Of a stretch of DNA of 64,000 nucleotides, positions 36,777 to 45,396 are shown one piece after another. Source of the DNA: Shimia sp039969785 (GTDB lineage: Bacteria > Pseudomonadota > Alphaproteobacteria > Rhodobacterales > Rhodobacteraceae). Location of the stretch: assembly GCF_039969785.1 (NCBI RefSeq), contig NZ_JBDVNC010000048.1, positions 124,001-188,000 on the forward strand, written 5' to 3'. Position 1 is the first letter of the stretch, and each line of letters begins with the position of its first letter. Both the position numbers and the translations under genes were made by a program. Below the pieces are notes generated by a model that was not told the DNA's origin, did no database searches, and saw only the letters and a list, made by a program, of their open reading frames with translations.

Positions 36777-38195
36777 ATGACAGGACGAATTCTGATTATC
36801 GACAGTGTGGCCACGAACCGTATCGTGCTCAAGGCCAAACTGTGCGCGGCCTTTTATCAGGTCGAACAGGCGGCGGATGCCACCGAAGCGATGGCGATGA
36901 TCAAACGCACGGCGCCCGATTTGATTCTGCTGGGAACTGACTTGCCGAATATGACCGGGCTCGCGTTGTGTCGCCGCTTAAAATTGCGGCGCGCCACATC
37001 ACAGATACCGGTGGTCATGGTTGTGGATCAGGACACCCGGGTCCTGCGGCTCGAAGCGTTGGTTGCAGGTGCTGACGAAACCATCGCCAAGCCCTTGAAA
37101 GACAATCTGCTAATGGCACGAATCCGGAGCCTGATGCGGGCACGAGAGACGGTCGAAGACCTGAAACTGCGTGATACAGCGGCGCGCGTTCTGGGGTTTG
37201 CCGAACCTTCCGCCGGTTACGAAACACCCGCCTCGGTTTTCTTTACCACACCAACGCCGGAACAGGGGCTGGCATGGCGCAATCTTCTGAAACCTCTGGC
37301 CCCATACCAGACGCGACACCATCGCCTCGCCAACGCCTTAAAAAACCTGTCAAAATGTCCGGCGCCTGATGCGTTTGTCGTCTCGCTGGATGCTGACGCC
37401 CCAGAAGGAGGATTGCGGTTTCTGGCGGAACTACGCGCCCGATCCGCGACCCGCAGGTCGGCGGTGTTGGTGATCATGAACAAAGATGACGATGCAGCGT
37501 GGGTAGATGCGCTGGACCTTGGTGCCAATGACGTCATGCCCCACGGTTTTGACGCCGAAGAGGTCTCTCTCAGGCTTGCTGGTATGATCAAACAAAAACG
37601 TCTTGTCGACCGGTTGCGTCAAAATGTGCAGGATGGATTAGATGCCGCGGTGACCGATCCGCTGACCGGGTTGCACAACCGCCGCTATGCCCTGCCCCAG
37701 CTGGCGCGGATCACCCGGCAATCACAGGCGATGGGCACGCAATTCGCCGTTATGGTCGCTGATCTGGATCATTTCAAGACGATCAACGACCGTTATGGCC
37801 ATAACGCCGGGGATGTTGTTCTGGCCGAAATCGCAAGGCGTATGCGCGAAACTCTGTCAGATGCTGACCTGATTGCTCGCATAGGCGGTGAGGAATTTCT
37901 GGTTGTTCTGCAGCGTACAGATCAAAGGAAAGCCACCGCTGTGGCAAGTCGTCTTTGCGAAGCGGTTCGCAACGATCCTGTCTATCTTCATGGGCGTGAC
38001 ATCCAAATACCGGTAACAGTTAGCATCGGAGTTGCTATGGGGGGCACCGAAAAATCCAAAGCCAATGGCAAAACCAAATCGAGAACCACCATGACCGGAA
38101 CAGCCAATGACCTGATAGATGTGGCCGATCAGGCTCTTTATGGCGCCAAGGCAGATGGGCGGGATCAGGTCACAATGGGTCGTCCGGCCCACTGA
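36777..38195 (+). CDS. PleD-like response regulator with GGDEF domain and degenerate receivers
   Basis: A 472-residue protein with the REC-REC-GGDEF layout of PleD. Receiver 1 (residues 1-120) has Gly53 where the phospho-accepting Asp is expected (LILLGTDLP) and only one Asp in the acidic pocket (ILIIDS). Receiver 2 (about 150-280) also lacks an obvious acceptor. The GGDEF domain has an active-type ARIGGEEF motif, but the inhibitory RxxD position reads SDAD. It is probably a c-di-GMP synthase not controlled by canonical phosphorylation or product inhibition. The stop is two bases from the convergent stop of the next gene. Confidence 0.88.
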   Translation: MTGRILIIDSVATNRIVLKAKLCAAFYQVEQAADATEAMAMIKRTAPDLILLGTDLPNMTGLALCRRLKLRRATSQIPVVMVVDQDTRVLRLEALVAGADETIAKPLKDNLLMARIRSLMRARETVEDLKLRDTAARVLGFAEPSAGYETPASVFFTTPTPEQGLAWRNLLKPLAPYQTRHHRLANALKNLSKCPAPDAFVVSLDADAPEGGLRFLAELRARSATRRSAVLVIMNKDDDAAWVDALDLGANDVMPHGFDAEEVSLRLAGMIKQKRLVDRLRQNVQDGLDAAVTDPLTGLHNRRYALPQLARITRQSQAMGTQFAVMVADLDHFKTINDRYGHNAGDVVLAEIARRMRETLSDADLIARIGGEEFLVVLQRTDQRKATAVASRLCEAVRNDPVYLHGRDIQIPVTVSIGVAMGGTEKSKANGKTKSRTTMTGTANDLIDVADQALYGAKADGRDQVTMGRPAH

Positions 38196-38197
38196 CT

Positions 38198-38698
38198 TTA
38201 ATCGCGCTTTTCTTTTGTTTTTTTCTTGCTGCCGCGTTTCAGCACATCTTCCAGATCATCTGCATAAGTGGCACGTTCTGTGTCGGTCATCGAAAACACC
38301 CGGTCCAGCCAGATTTTTTGCGCCACTTTACGCCGCTGTTCGCCGCCGATGTCTTGTTGCGCAACCTCTTGCGTCAGCGCGTTCTGATCCAGCGGTGCCG
38401 CCCGTAACAAGCCAACAACCCGTTCATAGCTGCGCCGCGATCCCTCGCGATCAATCTCAGCCTGACGGTAGGCGTCGCGAATGGCCTTGCCAACGATGCG
38501 CTTGTCCTGAACATTCAACGCCCGCACATAGGGCGAGCCAAACCGGTCAGAGCGGTCACGGCTGTCACCATCGCGCATGTGTCCCACAACGGCCCCACCA
38601 ACCACGCCAACCACCAACAGGTTCAGCGCCAGCGAGCCGATCAACAAGATCCGCACGCCGCGTCGCATTCCCGGTTTCTTATCGGTTTCATTGGCCAT
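38198..38698 (-). CDS. Periplasmic heavy-metal-sensor-like (CpxP/ZraP-type) membrane protein
   Basis: A 166-residue protein with an N-terminal membrane anchor (about residues 15-40) and a helical, charged periplasmic part ending in a Lys-rich tail. It resembles the periplasmic heavy metal sensor family in size and helix content; metal ligands are not evident. It is the third gene after an ECF sigma factor and a membrane protein of anti-sigma type, so it may help sense envelope stress. Family assignment is moderate. Confidence 0.7.
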   Translation of the reverse strand: MANETDKKPGMRRGVRILLIGSLALNLLVVGVVGGAVVGHMRDGDSRDRSDRFGSPYVRALNVQDKRIVGKAIRDAYRQAEIDREGSRRSYERVVGLLRAAPLDQNALTQEVAQQDIGGEQRRKVAQKIWLDRVFSMTDTERATYADDLEDVLKRGSKKKTKEKRD

Positions 38699-38707
38699 CA
38701 CAGTCCC

Positions 38708-39082
38708 CTATTCCACCAGAAAGGCATAGTTTGCGTCGAGATCGGACAAAAAGCTGTCCTGTCCGTTCGAAAGCAACGTTGCCCCAATACCGTCCGCCAT
38801 AAGGCTGGTCGACCCGACCACGCCAATCCAGACACCTGCCGCCGCCGCAGTAGCCAGCCCGGCCACAGACGGCCAGCCGCCCAACGCCTTCAACAACACG
38901 TTCCAAAGCCCGGGTTTATCCTCGGTCCTATCTGCAATCTGCGTGGTGGGATCAGGCTGCATCGCTTCGGCATCCGCAAGTACCCGCGCCAGAAAATCCG
39001 ACGAAGGGGCGGCGCTGGCATCCGTTTTGGCAACGTCGAACAAGGCATCCAGCATCATTTCGTCACGATCCGTATCAGTCAT
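38708..39082 (-). CDS. Probable membrane anti-sigma factor partner of the ECF sigma gene
   Basis: A 124-residue protein with an acidic N-terminal part carrying a short helical region (MTDTDRDEMMLDALFDVAK) and one membrane helix (about residues 85-105). It starts eight bases inside the end of the sigma-factor gene, the usual coupling of sigma and anti-sigma. No zinc-binding HxxxCxxC motif is present. The role is inferred from position and topology; sequence alone would leave it hypothetical. Confidence 0.65.
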   Translation of the reverse strand: MTDTDRDEMMLDALFDVAKTDASAAPSSDFLARVLADAEAMQPDPTTQIADRTEDKPGLWNVLLKALGGWPSVAGLATAAAAGVWIGVVGSTSLMADGIGATLLSNGQDSFLSDLDANYAFLVE

Positions 39083-39653
39083 CTGAATACCCCAATGCTT
39101 CCTTCTGGCCTGCCAGCGCTTTGGCCAGCATCCGTTTTCCACGCGCCGTCAGACTTTCTACAGCCTCGACGCTAATTTCCAAAACCTCGGCAATCTCAGG
39201 ATTGCCCAATCCCTCGATATGACGCAAAACCACTGCCTGACGCTGACGCTCTGGCAAAGTGGCCAACGCGGCCTGCAGCGCATCAAGCCGTGCCTTTTCC
39301 TGCATCGTTTCAAGCGGCCCCTTGGCGTCATCCGCAGGTTCCGCAATCGAATCCAACCCAACTCCGCGCGTTTTGCGCAGCCGGTCTGTGCATAAATTGG
39401 CAACCACGCGGTACAGCCATGTCGTCACCTTGGCCTCGCCCTGACGCCATTCCGGCGCGATTTTCCACAACCGGATCAACGCCTCTTGCGAGACATCTTC
39501 GGCTTCAGCCCGGTCTCCCAGCATCCGAAAGGCATGCGAAAACACGCGTGGCGTCAGGCGCAACGTCAATGCGCGCGCCGCTGCCCCGTCCCCGTTGGCA
39601 TAAAGCACCAACAAGGTTTCATCGGGGATATCAGCCTGTGTGTCATAGGGCAT
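39075..39653 (-). CDS. ECF-type RNA polymerase sigma factor
   Basis: A 192-residue sigma-70 family factor with region 2 (FSHAFRMLGDRAEAEDVSQEALIRLWK, quoted in part: DRAEAEDVSQEALIRLW) and region 4 (LPERQRQAVVLRHIEGLGNPEIAEVLEIS, quoted in part: LPERQRQAVVLRHIEGLGN). I chose the ATG at 39653 because AGGA lies nine bases upstream; an ATG at 39659 is too close to that site. It leads an operon with a putative anti-sigma and a periplasmic-sensor-like protein, so it probably controls an envelope-stress response. Confidence 0.92.
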   Translation of the reverse strand: MPYDTQADIPDETLLVLYANGDGAAARALTLRLTPRVFSHAFRMLGDRAEAEDVSQEALIRLWKIAPEWRQGEAKVTTWLYRVVANLCTDRLRKTRGVGLDSIAEPADDAKGPLETMQEKARLDALQAALATLPERQRQAVVLRHIEGLGNPEIAEVLEISVEAVESLTARGKRMLAKALAGQKEALGYSDD

Positions 39654-39701
39654 GTCCATGGGTCCTGATGGCTAGCCTCTTGCGTTCAAACTTGCAATCT
39701 T

Positions 39702-39726
39702 GGACGGGCGCTTTTTGCGCCCGTCC
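39702..39726 (-). terminator. Hairpin between the EF-hand gene and the sigma operon
   Basis: A perfect 10-base-pair GC-rich stem (GGACGGGCGC/GCGCCCGTCC) with a 5-base loop starts 17 bases after the EF-hand stop. No T run follows on the minus strand. It probably ends or stabilises the EF-hand transcript and separates it from the sigma operon. Confidence 0.55.
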
Positions 39727-39743
39727 CAACCTGACTTCTGGGT

Positions 39744-40253
39744 TTAGTTTTGCTCGGAGTCAGGCTGCCCATGGCGTTTCTTGCCTTTACGGCCGTCGCG
39801 CATCTTTTCGCGAGCAGCTTCGAATTCTTCCTTCGAAATCTTGCCATCGCCATCGGTGTCCAACCGGTCAAACATCTTAGCGGTCCGATCACCTTTGGGC
39901 TGCATTTCTTCCGGGCTCAGAACCCCGTCGCCATTTGCGTCGCGACGTTCCAGCATCTTTTCGCTGCCTTTTTGGGCGCGATCTTTCATGCGCTGCTCCA
40001 TTGACGCCTGCAACTCTTCGGCGCTCAGCGAGCCGTCACCATTGGTATCGACCTTGTCGAACCGGGCTTGTGCATGTGCGGTCAGCTCGTCTTGCGACAG
40101 GAACCCGTCCCCATTAGTGTCGACTTCTTCAAAGTTGATCTGTGGTCCGTGATGCCCGCGCATCTTGCCACCAGACCCTTTTGCCGAAGCAGCCACGGCC
40201 GTTACGCTCAGCGCTGCTACAATGATACCTGTGATAAAGTAGGTGCGTTTCAT
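39744..40253 (-). CDS. Secreted four-EF-hand calcium-binding protein
   Basis: A 169-residue protein with a signal peptide (about residues 1-24) and four canonical EF-hand loops beginning at Asp45 (DTNGDGFLSQDE), Asp69 (DTNGDGSLSAEE), Asp105 (DANGDGVLSPEE) and Asp132 (DTDGDGKISKEE). The tail is basic. It should bind Ca2+ in the periplasm or outside the cell. It lies directly upstream of the ECF sigma operon on the same strand, separated by a strong hairpin. Confidence 0.9.
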   Translation of the reverse strand: MKRTYFITGIIVAALSVTAVAASAKGSGGKMRGHHGPQINFEEVDTNGDGFLSQDELTAHAQARFDKVDTNGDGSLSAEELQASMEQRMKDRAQKGSEKMLERRDANGDGVLSPEEMQPKGDRTAKMFDRLDTDGDGKISKEEFEAAREKMRDGRKGKKRHGQPDSEQN

Positions 40254-40470
40254 ATCTCAGAACTCCTATAGTCTTTTCTTTGCTCTGCTTCCTGAACCCG
40301 GCCTCTTGCCCGATTTCTGATACTAAAACGCGCCTGCCAATCTTTTCCGTCGAAAAAAATAAACTGGTATGCTAAGGACCATTTTTGCGACATCGGGACG
40401 CAAGGCGTTTTGTACTCTTTCAAACAGAGACACGCAGCCTCATCTTGGTGGGGGACGAGCGAGGACGAAA

Positions 40471-40863
40471 ATGAATACCATGACTGCTAAGGCGGAAGAC
40501 CGACCTATGTGGCCAGCCCTGAGAAAGGGTTGGCGACGCAAATGCCCGAATTGTGGCGGCGGGCAGATGCTCAAGGGCTATCTGAAAGTGCGCGACCATT
40601 GTTCGGTCTGTAAACTGGATCTCAGCCAGCACCGGGCCGATGACGGGCCGGCGTATCTGACGATTCTGATCGTGGGCCATCTAATGGCACCGTTGCTGCA
40701 TATTGTATTCGTGAACTGGCGGCCCGAGCCGCTGATCATGTTTACTATCTTTTCGGTTGGCGCTGTTGCCCTGTCACTCTACCTTTTGCCCCGGCTCAAA
40801 GGGGTGATTGTGGCGTTTCAATGGGCCCGACGCATGAACGGATTTTCCGATCCGTGCGTCTGA
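40471..40863 (+). CDS. DUF983 membrane protein with zinc-ribbon-like motif
   Basis: A 130-residue protein with two CxxC pairs (KCPNCGGG and HCSVCKLD, about residues 25-52) followed by two membrane helices (about 62-85 and 92-115). This matches DUF983, a family of unknown function. The ATG at 40471 follows GAGGACGAAA; upstream in-frame codons add 34 residues without family likeness. A Nudix gene follows 26 bases later on the same strand. Confidence 0.88.
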   Translation: MNTMTAKAEDRPMWPALRKGWRRKCPNCGGGQMLKGYLKVRDHCSVCKLDLSQHRADDGPAYLTILIVGHLMAPLLHIVFVNWRPEPLIMFTIFSVGAVALSLYLLPRLKGVIVAFQWARRMNGFSDPCV

Positions 40864-40889
40864 TCCTGCAATCCGGGTAAAGGGCAGAC

Positions 40890-41594
40890 ATGGCAATCGA
40901 CAAAACAGCTATTCGTGACGCGGCAACCGTTATTGTGTTGCGTGACCGTGAGAACGATCCGCATATTCTGATGGGTCAGCGCGGCGCCAAGGCTGCGTTC
41001 ATGCCTAACAAATTCGTGTTTCCCGGCGGCGCTGTCGACCGGGAAGACGCCGATATCCCGCTGGCCACTCAAATGCCCGACATCTGCCGCGACCGGCTTG
41101 GCGAAGATGCGGACCCTGCACTGGTGCACCCGTTGGGCGTGGCTTGTATCCGTGAATTGTGGGAAGAAACCGGGCTTATACTGGGCACACTTGGGTCCTG
41201 GGACGTAAATCCGCCCGCAGATTGGCAAACCTACGCCGAAACCGGCCACGTGCCCTCGGCGCAAGCACTGCAATTTGTATTTCGCGCCATCACACCACCG
41301 GGACGCCCGCGCCGCTTTGATGCCCGGTTCTTCCTATTGGATGCCGACGAAATCAACACCGATCTGGATGATTTTTCCGCCGCCTGTGACGAGCTTTCGC
41401 ACCTGCAATGGATCGCTTTGCCCAAAGCCCGCGAATTCGACCTGCCCTTTATCACCGAAGTTGTTCTGGCCGAGGTCGCAGGCCGCGTGCATGACACTGC
41501 ACCGCCTGCCAATGTACCATTCTTCAAGAATGGCGACGAAGAAAGCCTGTTCAAACGTCTCAAAGGGCGCATAGCGAACCCCGCCGACGAATAA
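40890..41594 (+). CDS. Nudix hydrolase
   Basis: A 234-residue hydrolase of nucleoside-diphosphate-linked compounds. The Nudix box is seen around residues 70-100, with the core RELWEETGLILG supplying the catalytic REx2EEx motif. The substrate is unknown. It follows the DUF983 gene and ends exactly where the convergent EamA-type gene ends, with no base between the two stop codons. Confidence 0.9.
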   Translation: MAIDKTAIRDAATVIVLRDRENDPHILMGQRGAKAAFMPNKFVFPGGAVDREDADIPLATQMPDICRDRLGEDADPALVHPLGVACIRELWEETGLILGTLGSWDVNPPADWQTYAETGHVPSAQALQFVFRAITPPGRPRRFDARFFLLDADEINTDLDDFSAACDELSHLQWIALPKAREFDLPFITEVVLAEVAGRVHDTAPPANVPFFKNGDEESLFKRLKGRIANPADE

Positions 41595-42494
41595 TCACCC
41601 CAGCACGACAAGCCCCAGAATGGACACCGCCAACAAGGCGATGCCAAGATATTCACGCCCGCTGATCCGTTCGCGAAAAAACAGCAAAGTCGCGATTATT
41701 CCGAACACCAGCTCAATCTGGCCCACTGTTTTGACATAGGCCGCGTTTTGCAGCGTAAAGGCGACAAACCAGCTAAACGACCCGGCCATGCTGGTCAGCC
41801 CGACAAACCCGGCGCTGCGCCACGCGCCCAGCACCCGTCCCACTTCGCCCGGCTCGCGAAACCGCAACCAGATCCACAACCCGATCATCTGCATGCTTGT
41901 CACTGCCGCCAGCGTGACCAACGCGCGCAGCATCGGCAAGTCCGAGGCCACGGTCAGCGTCGCGCCGCGGTAACACACCGCCGACACACCAAAAAGCGCC
42001 CCTGCGCTCAGACCCAAAGCGGCCGAAGGCGTCACAATTTTGCGCCATCCCACGCCGCCCTCAACCGGACCTGACAGGACCAGCACACCTGCCACGCCCA
42101 CGGCAATGGCGATTGTTCCGGCGCTGGAGATTCCCTCGCCCAACACCACCAAACCGATCAACGCCGTCAGCAAAACTTCGCTTTTGATAAAGGTCATACC
42201 GACGGCAAAATTGCGCCGCCCGAACAACATCACGGTACAGACGGTTGCCGTGATCTGCGCCACGCCACCAACCGCCCCAAACCCCCAGAACCGCAGCCCG
42301 GGCCACGTGACCTCTGGAGCAAAACCCCACAGAACCACGCCCAAAATGGCCACGGCCAAAGGTGCGGAATACACAAACCGGGCAAACGTGGCCCCGGCGG
42401 CAGACAACGACACCTGCGCCAGATGCTTTTGCAACATAAAGCGCACCGTTTGAAACAACGCTGCAGCGATCGAGGCGACAATCCAGAATTCCAT
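41595..42494 (-). CDS. EamA/DMT-superfamily transporter
   Basis: A 299-residue inner-membrane protein with about ten hydrophobic helices arranged as two EamA repeats, the usual drug/metabolite transporter layout. Substrate and direction of transport are not predictable. It lies 20 bases downstream of the desaturase gene on the same strand and abuts the Nudix gene at its 3' end. Confidence 0.88.
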   Translation of the reverse strand: MEFWIVASIAAALFQTVRFMLQKHLAQVSLSAAGATFARFVYSAPLAVAILGVVLWGFAPEVTWPGLRFWGFGAVGGVAQITATVCTVMLFGRRNFAVGMTFIKSEVLLTALIGLVVLGEGISSAGTIAIAVGVAGVLVLSGPVEGGVGWRKIVTPSAALGLSAGALFGVSAVCYRGATLTVASDLPMLRALVTLAAVTSMQMIGLWIWLRFREPGEVGRVLGAWRSAGFVGLTSMAGSFSWFVAFTLQNAAYVKTVGQIELVFGIIATLLFFRERISGREYLGIALLAVSILGLVVLG

Positions 42495-42514
42495 GCAGCC
42501 TTACTGCCTGCCTG

Positions 42515-43426
42515 CTACGACTTTGGCCAGAGCGGATGTGGCACCGGATCTTTGCGCACCCGGAAATAGCGTCGGAACACCTCGGCATAAGACCGATAAT
42601 AATAGCCTCCGTTGCGCGCCAGATAGCGCGCCCGGTTATCGCGGAACATTTTTGGCAATTGATACCACGGCATTCGCGGATGCGCGTGATGCACCACGTG
42701 CAGATTGTTGTTCAGGAATATCCACGACAACGGCCCGCGATCTTCGATAATCACGGTACGTCCACGCGCGCACTCATGCGCCTGATGCTCCAGAAATGTT
42801 CGGATTTTCAGGATCGACAGCGCCAGATAGGCCGACATCAGATAGGCCCAGACCGGCATTTGCGCCACACTCATCATCCACCCCACAACAATTGCCAGCG
42901 CGGGAATATGCCACAACCAACCGCGCAACGTCGCCTTGTCTCCGCCCCGGATAGCGACCCGGTCAGAGGTCATGAACGCCACTTGCGCCACGATTGGCCC
43001 AATCAGCAATCGCCCCGCCAACGTGTTGTTAAAGCTCAGAACCTTACGTCGCCAACGCGGCAGATCAGCCCAGATTTCCGGGTCCTGATAATTGCTCTCG
43101 GGATCGTCATAAGGATCGGTCAGGATCGCATCCAGATGATGCGCCAGATGCGTATCGCGAAACCGCAGATAGGGAATGAACACTCCAATCGCAGGAAATA
43201 CCAATGCCTCGCTTAACGCGCGAGACCGGAACGGATGCCCATGTAACACTTCGTGGCTCAGTGATGAATGCAGCGCCATCGACAATGTTGTCACCACAAT
43301 CCCGGCAGGCAACCACCAGTCCGCAAGCCAGATCGTTCCCAACCCAAACGCGCTATAGCATAAGACGATCAGCGCCAAAGTGGGCCATTCGACCCCCAAA
43401 GATTTGCGGCGCGCTTTGTCAGACAT
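42515..43426 (-). CDS. Fatty acid desaturase family protein
   Basis: A 303-residue membrane di-iron enzyme with the three histidine clusters of the family: HEVLHGH, HLAHH and HVVHHAH. Several hydrophobic helices separate them. The family includes acyl-lipid desaturases and carotenoid hydroxylases, and the sequence does not decide between them. The ATG at 43426 overlaps the end of the DUF2061 gene by eight bases, so the two genes are coupled. Confidence 0.88.
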   Translation of the reverse strand: MSDKARRKSLGVEWPTLALIVLCYSAFGLGTIWLADWWLPAGIVVTTLSMALHSSLSHEVLHGHPFRSRALSEALVFPAIGVFIPYLRFRDTHLAHHLDAILTDPYDDPESNYQDPEIWADLPRWRRKVLSFNNTLAGRLLIGPIVAQVAFMTSDRVAIRGGDKATLRGWLWHIPALAIVVGWMMSVAQMPVWAYLMSAYLALSILKIRTFLEHQAHECARGRTVIIEDRGPLSWIFLNNNLHVVHHAHPRMPWYQLPKMFRDNRARYLARNGGYYYRSYAEVFRRYFRVRKDPVPHPLWPKS

Positions 43427-43625
43427 GCAGCCGACCCCACCGCACTTTGGACCAGACACGCTCGTAAATCACATACAACGTCAGCCCGATGCCGGTATTG
43501 ATCACCGCCATTTTGCCCCCCGTCTCCAATGATCCGGTTGCCACCACCCCAACCAGCGCCATCACAGCCAGTCCAATTGCATTCCAGATCATTGCCTTCA
43601 GAATTGAACGCCGTCGGGTTTCCAT
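43419..43625 (-). CDS. DUF2061 small membrane protein
   Basis: A 68-residue protein (METRRRSILKAMIWNAIG) with two membrane helices, matching DUF2061, of unknown function. The ATG at 43625 follows AAGGTAACGAA; an earlier in-frame start at 43658 is less likely. Its 3' end overlaps the desaturase start by eight bases. It diverges from the XRE regulator at 43740 across a 114-base region with a strong palindrome. Confidence 0.85.
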   Translation of the reverse strand: METRRRSILKAMIWNAIGLAVMALVGVVATGSLETGGKMAVINTGIGLTLYVIYERVWSKVRWGRLHV

Positions 43626-43720
43626 TTCGTTACCTTGCCTGTTTTTCGGATGCCTCACGACTTTGTTACCGACAGGGTGTGATTTGCGAAATTCTGAATA
43701 TGATTAACAAAATTCAGCAT

Positions 43721-43738
43721 TGATGATATAAATCATCA
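43721..43738. promoter_or_regulatory. 18-bp palindrome overlapping the XRE gene start region
   Basis: TGATGAT-ATAA-ATCATCA is a perfect 7-base inverted repeat that ends one base before the XRE start codon and takes the place of a ribosome binding site. A second, weaker repeat CTGAAT-N12-ATTCAG lies at 43694-43717. The position suggests that the XRE protein represses its own gene and perhaps the divergent DUF2061-desaturase-EamA genes. Confidence 0.6.
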
Positions 43739-43739
43739 T

Positions 43740-44597
43740 ATGACTGAAATTATCGACAAACGCCTGCGCGCCGACCGTTTTCGCCAAAGGCTCGCGGCCG
43801 CAATGCAGGGTCAGGGCATGACGCAAAGCGCCCTGTCGCGCCGGATTGGCGTTGACCGCTCCACCGTTTCGCAATTGCTCAAAGACAAGGGCGCGCGTCT
43901 GCCCAATGCGCAGGTCGTCGGAGAATGCGCCGCCGCATTGGGTGTTTCGGCGGACTGGCTGCTTTCGCTGACCGACCGTCCTGAAAGTGCCGCCGACATT
44001 CTGGCTAATTCGCTGACCGTGACCCATGCCCCCCGCGCGCTGGTGGATGAGCAGATATTCAACTGGCATCAAGAGGCCGCAGGCTACAAAATCCGTCACG
44101 TCCCGGCGAGCATGCCAGATATGCTCAAGACCAACGACATGCTGGTTTGGGAATATTCCCCGCATCTGGGTCGCACCACAGAACAGGCGATCAACGCCTC
44201 GCGCGACCGGCTGAACTGGATGAGCACATCACAATCGGATTATGAGATTGCGTTACCCCGGCACGATCTGGATAGCTTTGCACGTGGCACCGGCTATTAT
44301 CGCGGGGTTCCATCAGACGTGCGGCGCGAACAGCTCGACAAATTTGCCGAGCTCACCTCAGACCTTTACCCACGTCTGCGCCTCTATCTGTTTGACGCCC
44401 GCCGACTTTATTCCAGCCCGATCACAATCTTCGGGCCGCTCCTCGCGGTGCTCTATCTGGGCCGCAACTACCTTGCGTTTCGCGACACTGAACGGGTCAC
44501 GTCCTTTACCGAACATTTCGACAATCTTGTGCGCCAGTCCGACATCACTGCACGCCAGATCCCGGATCACTTCGCAGGCCTCAAAACGCTGATCTGA
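43740..44597 (+). CDS. XRE-family transcriptional regulator
   Basis: A 285-residue regulator. The N-terminal helix-turn-helix (about residues 14-76) reads MTQSALSRRIGVDRSTVSQLLKD, and a C-terminal domain of about 200 residues has no recognised fold. No Shine-Dalgarno sequence precedes the start; the space is filled by a perfect palindrome that may be its operator. It diverges from the DUF2061-desaturase-EamA genes and converges with the carnitine operon. Confidence 0.88.
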   Translation: MTEIIDKRLRADRFRQRLAAAMQGQGMTQSALSRRIGVDRSTVSQLLKDKGARLPNAQVVGECAAALGVSADWLLSLTDRPESAADILANSLTVTHAPRALVDEQIFNWHQEAAGYKIRHVPASMPDMLKTNDMLVWEYSPHLGRTTEQAINASRDRLNWMSTSQSDYEIALPRHDLDSFARGTGYYRGVPSDVRREQLDKFAELTSDLYPRLRLYLFDARRLYSSPITIFGPLLAVLYLGRNYLAFRDTERVTSFTEHFDNLVRQSDITARQIPDHFAGLKTLI

Positions 44598-44634
44598 TCC
44601 GCCAGCCATCACGCCGGGAACAGGAACCGCGTCG

Positions 44635-45396
44635 TTATACTTTTGGGTCCGGGTTCACCGTAAACCCATCCACCGCGATCACCTGTCCAGACACCAGCCG
44701 CGCCGCGTCTGAGGCCAGAAATACAGCCATCTCGCCAATATCGCGCGCCTCAACAAACCGGCCCATCGCCGTACCGCTGGCATAACCATCATAGACGTCA
44801 TCGCGCGACATGCCCTTTTCGGCGGCTTCACGCTCCAGCACACCCTCCATGCGTGCGCCTTCCACGGCACCGGGGCAAATCACGTTCGCCCGCACACCAT
44901 AAGGCCCCAATTCCATCGCCAAGGTTTTGGTCAGCCCGATCACCGCCCATTTCGCCGCCGCATAGGGGGCGCGGTACGGATAGCCATATTGCCCGGCGGT
45001 GGAACTGGTCACAACAATCGCCCCGCGCCCGGCGGATTTCATCATCGGGGCGGCGTATTTTGCAGCCAGAAAAGCACCCTCCAGATTGACCGACACGCAA
45101 GACTGCCAATCCTGCAAGGATACCGTCTCTATCGGCGCTGTGGGACCTGCGATACCTGCATTTGCGCAAAGCGCATCCAACCCGCCCCATTGCGCGTCAA
45201 CCTCGGAAAACATCGAAGAAACAGCGGCTTCGTCTGTCACGTCCACCATACTGCGCTGCCAGTGATCCGGCACAGATGCCAGCGCAGCATCATCCTTGTC
45301 CGACACCCACACCTGCCATCCGGTTTGGTCAAACGCTTCGCCCATCGCGCGCCCAATACCAGACGCACCAGCCGTGATCAGAACCCGCCGCGTCAC
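44635..45396 (-). CDS. Short-chain dehydrogenase/reductase in the carnitine operon
   Basis: A 253-residue classical SDR with the cofactor motif TAGASGIG (about residues 8-15), the NAG motif CANAGIAGP, and the catalytic Ser and YxxxK (YAAAK). It starts with GTG, which overlaps the carnitine dehydrogenase stop by four bases (GTGA). It is the last gene of the carnitine operon. It might oxidise a hydroxyacyl intermediate or side product, but its substrate is not known. Confidence 0.9.
   Translation of the reverse strand: MTRRVLITAGASGIGRAMGEAFDQTGWQVWVSDKDDAALASVPDHWQRSMVDVTDEAAVSSMFSEVDAQWGGLDALCANAGIAGPTAPIETVSLQDWQSCVSVNLEGAFLAAKYAAPMMKSAGRGAIVVTSSTAGQYGYPYRAPYAAAKWAVIGLTKTLAMELGPYGVRANVICPGAVEGARMEGVLEREAAEKGMSRDDVYDGYASGTAMGRFVEARDIGEMAVFLASDAARLVSGQVIAVDGFTVNPDPKV

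Noticed and set aside
38708..39082. Zinc-binding anti-sigma (ZAS) protein
   Set aside because: The HxxxCxxC motif is absent; only position and topology support an anti-sigma role.
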